This document shows, one piece after another, positions 61,383 through 64,000 of a stretch of 64,000 nucleotides of DNA. Numbering within the stretch: position 1 is the stretch's first letter; every line of letters begins with the position of its first letter. Source of the stretch: Mesonia maritima (GTDB taxonomy: Bacteria; Bacteroidota; Bacteroidia; Flavobacteriales; Flavobacteriaceae); assembly GCF_042433895.1 (NCBI RefSeq), contig NZ_JBHLUA010000006.1, positions 166,216-230,215 of the forward strand, given 5' to 3'. The notes below the pieces were generated by a model. That model saw nothing but the letters and a program-made list of their open reading frames with translations. It was not told the origin of the DNA and did not search any database. The translations under genes were made by a program, and so were the position numbers.

Positions 61383-63833
61383 TTATAATTCTTTAGGATT
61401 TTTCACCTTTTCTTTTGTAATAGCATGTTTTAAAACATCGCTCATATCGGTTACGAAATGGAAAGTTAATCCTTTTAGATAATCCTTTTTAATTTCCTCA
61501 ATATCTTTTCTGTTTTCTTCACAGAGAATTATTTCTTTAATTTTAGCACGTTTTGCCGCAAGAATTTTTTCTTTAATTCCGCCAACAGGAAGAACTTTTC
61601 CTCGTAAAGTAATTTCTCCAGTCATCGCTAAATTTTTCTTCACTCGTCGTTGAGTGAAAAGCGAAACTAAAGAAGTTAGCATTGTAATTCCTGCACTTGG
61701 TCCGTCTTTTGGAGTTGCTCCTTCCGGAACGTGAATATGAACATTATATTTTTCGAAAATAGAAGGATCTATACCGAAATCTTCTGCATTCGCTTTAATA
61801 TATTCCATCGCAATCGTGGCAGATTCCTTCATTACTTTACCAAGGTTTCCGGTAATATTTAAGTTACCCTTTCCTTTTGATAAAATAGATTCGATAAATA
61901 AAATATCGCCGCCCACTTTTGTCCAAGCTAATCCAGTTACAACACCAGCAACATCATTGTTTTCATATTTATCCAGCTCAATTTTTTGAGGACCGAGAAT
62001 CGTAACGATATCATCATTTGTGATTTTTACGTTATAATCTTCTTCCATCGCAATGCTTTTTGCTACATAACGAACAACTTTTGCAATTTGTTTTTCCAGC
62101 CCACGAACACCAGATTCTCTTGTGTAACCTTCTACAATTTTTTCAAGTTGCGGTTTTCCTAATTTTATATGTTTAGTGCTTAACCCGTGTTCTTTCACTT
62201 GTTTTGGTAAAAGATGGCGTTTTGCGATTTCAACCTTTTCTTCAATTGTATAACCAGTCATATTTATAATTTCCATCCGGTCACGTAAAGCGGGTTGAAT
62301 AGTATTTAAACTGTTTGAAGTCGCGATAAACATAACCTTAGAAAGATCGAATCCCATTTCTAAAAAGTTATCATGGAAATCGCTATTTTGTTCTGGATCT
62401 AAAACTTCCAACAAAGCTGAAGAAGGATCTCCTTGATGACTACTCGTTAATTTGTCGATTTCATCTAATACAAAAACAGGATTGCTTGTTCCAGCTTTTT
62501 TCAAACTTTGAATAATTCTACCCGGCATCGCACCAATATAGGTTTTTCTATGACCGCGGATTTCTGCTTCATCTCTTAAGCCACCTAATGAAATTCTCAC
62601 ATATTCTCTTCCTAAAGATTCTGCTATCGATTTCCCTAAAGAAGTTTTCCCGACACCAGGAGGTCCGTAAAGGCAAAGAATTGGAGATTTCATATCATTA
62701 CGAAGCTTTAAAACGGCTAAATACTCAATAATTCTGCGTTTTACTTCTTCTAAACCATAATGATCACGATCTAAAATTTTCTGTGCTCTTTTTAAATCGA
62801 ATTTATCTTTACTGAATTCATTCCAAGGTAAATCTAGAAATAAATCAAGGTAATTCCGTTGAATTGAAAATTCTGCAACTTGCGGATTCATTCGTTGCAT
62901 TTTTGAAAGCTCTTTATTAAAATGCTTTTCTACATCTTTACTCCATTTTTTGTCTTTAGCACGTTTGCGCATTTCTTCAATCTCACCTTCATGCGAAACC
63001 CCACCTAATTCTTCCTGGATGGTTTTCATCTGTTGGTGTAAGAAATATTCTCGCTGCTGTTGACTCATATCACTTTGCACCTTCGATTGAATATCATTTC
63101 TCAATTCCAATTTTTGGAACTCAGTATTCATAAATTTCAACGTTGAAAGCGCACGTTCTTTTAAATCATTAGTTTCCAATAATTTTTGTTTCTCCTCCAC
63201 ACTCAAATTCATATTGGAAGAAACAAAATTGATTAAAAAGGAAGCACTTTCAATATTTTTTATCGCAAAAGAAGCTTCAGAAGGAATGTTAGGACTATCT
63301 TTAATTATCTTTAGCGATAAATCTTTAATAGAATCTATAATAGCCGAAAATTCTTCATTTTCTGGCGCTGGTTTTTCTTCAGGAACTTCTTTTACAGTTG
63401 CAGTTATATAAGGTGTATCTGTAATTACTTCATCTATATTAAAACGCTTTTTACCTTGAATAATTACGGTAGTATTTCCGTCAGGCATTTTTAAAACTCG
63501 AAGTATACGCGCAACAACTCCTAATTTATTTATATCTTTTGCAGAAGGATTTTCAACACTACTATCCTTTTGAGAAACAACACCAATAATTTTATCTGAA
63601 TTATTAGCTTCATTTATTAATTTAATTGAAGCATCTCTTCCCGCAGTAATCGGAATAACAACACCGGGAAACAATACTGTATTTCTCAAAGGAAGTATAG
63701 GAAGCGTATCCGGTAACTTTTCACGATTAATTTCCTCTTCATCCTCCGGAGTCATAAGTGGGATTAATTCAGCATCTTCATTTATATCTTGTAATGACAT
63801 ATTGTCAATTTTAAAAAAATTTGATTTGGCCAT
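61383..63833 (-). CDS. lon: ATP-dependent Lon protease
   Basis: The 816-residue protein degrades misfolded and short-lived proteins. It has an N-terminal LAN domain (about 40-240, LPILPLRNTVLFPGVVIPI), a coiled helical region, an AAA+ motor with GPPGVGKTSLGKSIAES and VFVLDEIDKL, and a C-terminal protease with GPSAGITM (catalytic Ser) and GGIKEKILAAKRA (catalytic Lys). All elements are intact and the length is standard. The gene is monocistronic. Two copies of TCAATTGTCG and a small inverted repeat lie just upstream. Confidence 0.96.
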   Translation of the reverse strand: MAKSNFFKIDNMSLQDINEDAELIPLMTPEDEEEINREKLPDTLPILPLRNTVLFPGVVIPITAGRDASIKLINEANNSDKIIGVVSQKDSSVENPSAKDINKLGVVARILRVLKMPDGNTTVIIQGKKRFNIDEVITDTPYITATVKEVPEEKPAPENEEFSAIIDSIKDLSLKIIKDSPNIPSEASFAIKNIESASFLINFVSSNMNLSVEEKQKLLETNDLKERALSTLKFMNTEFQKLELRNDIQSKVQSDMSQQQREYFLHQQMKTIQEELGGVSHEGEIEEMRKRAKDKKWSKDVEKHFNKELSKMQRMNPQVAEFSIQRNYLDLFLDLPWNEFSKDKFDLKRAQKILDRDHYGLEEVKRRIIEYLAVLKLRNDMKSPILCLYGPPGVGKTSLGKSIAESLGREYVRISLGGLRDEAEIRGHRKTYIGAMPGRIIQSLKKAGTSNPVFVLDEIDKLTSSHQGDPSSALLEVLDPEQNSDFHDNFLEMGFDLSKVMFIATSNSLNTIQPALRDRMEIINMTGYTIEEKVEIAKRHLLPKQVKEHGLSTKHIKLGKPQLEKIVEGYTRESGVRGLEKQIAKVVRYVAKSIAMEEDYNVKITNDDIVTILGPQKIELDKYENNDVAGVVTGLAWTKVGGDILFIESILSKGKGNLNITGNLGKVMKESATIAMEYIKANAEDFGIDPSIFEKYNVHIHVPEGATPKDGPSAGITMLTSLVSLFTQRRVKKNLAMTGEITLRGKVLPVGGIKEKILAAKRAKIKEIILCEENRKDIEEIKKDYLKGLTFHFVTDMSDVLKHAITKEKVKNPKEL

Positions 63834-63848
63834 AGTATATTTTTAGTC

Positions 63849-63934
63849 AATCTGTCATTATAAAACAGATTAATTTATATGATTTAAGTTCAATTGTCGA
63901 AAATACAATTTCATCCTAATAAGGTCAATTGTCG
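63849..63934 (-). promoter_or_regulatory. Upstream region of lon with an inverted repeat and a duplicated TCAATTGTCG
   Basis: AATCTGT (63849-63855) is the complement of ACAGATT (63865-63871), 15 bp before the lon ATG. TCAATTGTCG occurs at 63890-63899 and again at 63925-63934, 35 bp apart, both in the same orientation. The direct repeats are candidates for regulator sites and the inverted repeat for an mRNA hairpin near the start. Confidence 0.4.
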
Positions 63935-63973
63935 TGCCATATAATCTTCTATTAAAAACAGAGTAACTCAAAC

Positions 63974-64000
63974 AAAAAAAGCCCCCTTCATCTAGTGACG
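63974..64000. other. Possible left half of a terminator cut by the window end
   Basis: An A run followed by GCCCCCTTC looks like the first arm of a hairpin of the kind seen elsewhere in the window, but the second arm would lie outside. Confidence 0.25.

Overview
The window is ordinary-looking chromosome of a low-GC Bacteroidota, almost certainly a member of the Flavobacteriaceae. The evidence is: clear TAnnTTTG -7 promoter boxes in front of several genes and both tRNAs; few purine-rich ribosome binding sites; two secreted proteins ending in the PNP...G-type type IX secretion sorting tail; many short lipoproteins and outer-membrane proteins; a bacillithiol deacetylase; and a flavobacterial intergenic RNA-like element. 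The genus cannot be named from this sequence. There are 56 protein genes (one cut by the left edge) and two tRNAs. I see no insertion sequence, prophage, integrase or CRISPR array.

Layout. 1-9470 (all minus): comM (partial), then a run in transcription order S15-type acyl peptidase, DUF885 lipoprotein, pfkA, gapA, a BadF-type N-acetylglucosamine kinase and pgi, so core glycolysis sits behind two exported peptidases. 9576-14273 (minus): DsbD-like thiol reductase, tilS and pabB, the last with a striking heptanucleotide tandem repeat against its start codon. 14415-20824: FMN reductase, lpdA, an Lrp regulator divergent from a methionine gamma-lyase-like enzyme, nhaC and bshB1. 20825-22795: tRNA-His, a structured flavobacterial repeat between two terminators, an M28 peptidase and tRNA-Ser(UGA). 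22796-28612: dnaN, a secreted M1 aminopeptidase, a DCC protein with a coupled 42-residue membrane peptide, a small conserved protein, Dps and MscS.

28763-36670: an orphan protein, a 1246-residue metallophosphoesterase/outer-membrane-barrel fusion, and a convergent pair made of an HD-domain protein with a PycTM-like membrane module and a large GAF-like protein. 36821-42675: a thioredoxin lipoprotein, a SIMPL protein, a rhomboid protease, two tandem LpxL-like acyltransferases, a membrane protein/HTH pair and rluE on an apparently leaderless transcript. 42644-46012: a tight three-gene operon (RimK-like ATP-grasp, GCS2-type ligase, N-formylglutamate amidohydrolase-like enzyme) that looks like an uncharacterised amide or peptide pathway. 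46131-49944: a secreted nuclease, an LpxR-like lipid A deacylase and a nitroreductase. 49941-55676: ftsK-lolA-lptF/G-ribB operon, in which the RibA half of RibB has lost its zinc cysteines. 55774-57987: a peroxide and thiol cluster (peroxiredoxin, thioredoxin, a small protein, then Tpx and DgkA). 58244-61328: hutI, hutG and a metallo-beta-lactamase-fold lipoprotein. 61383-63833: lon.

The best candidates for undescribed biology are the amidoligase operon, the HD-PycTM/GAF pair and the pabB leader repeat. Smaller oddities are the U-U mismatches in the tRNA-His acceptor stem and a thiol peroxidase without its usual resolving cysteine. All function calls come from reading motifs; no database search was run.
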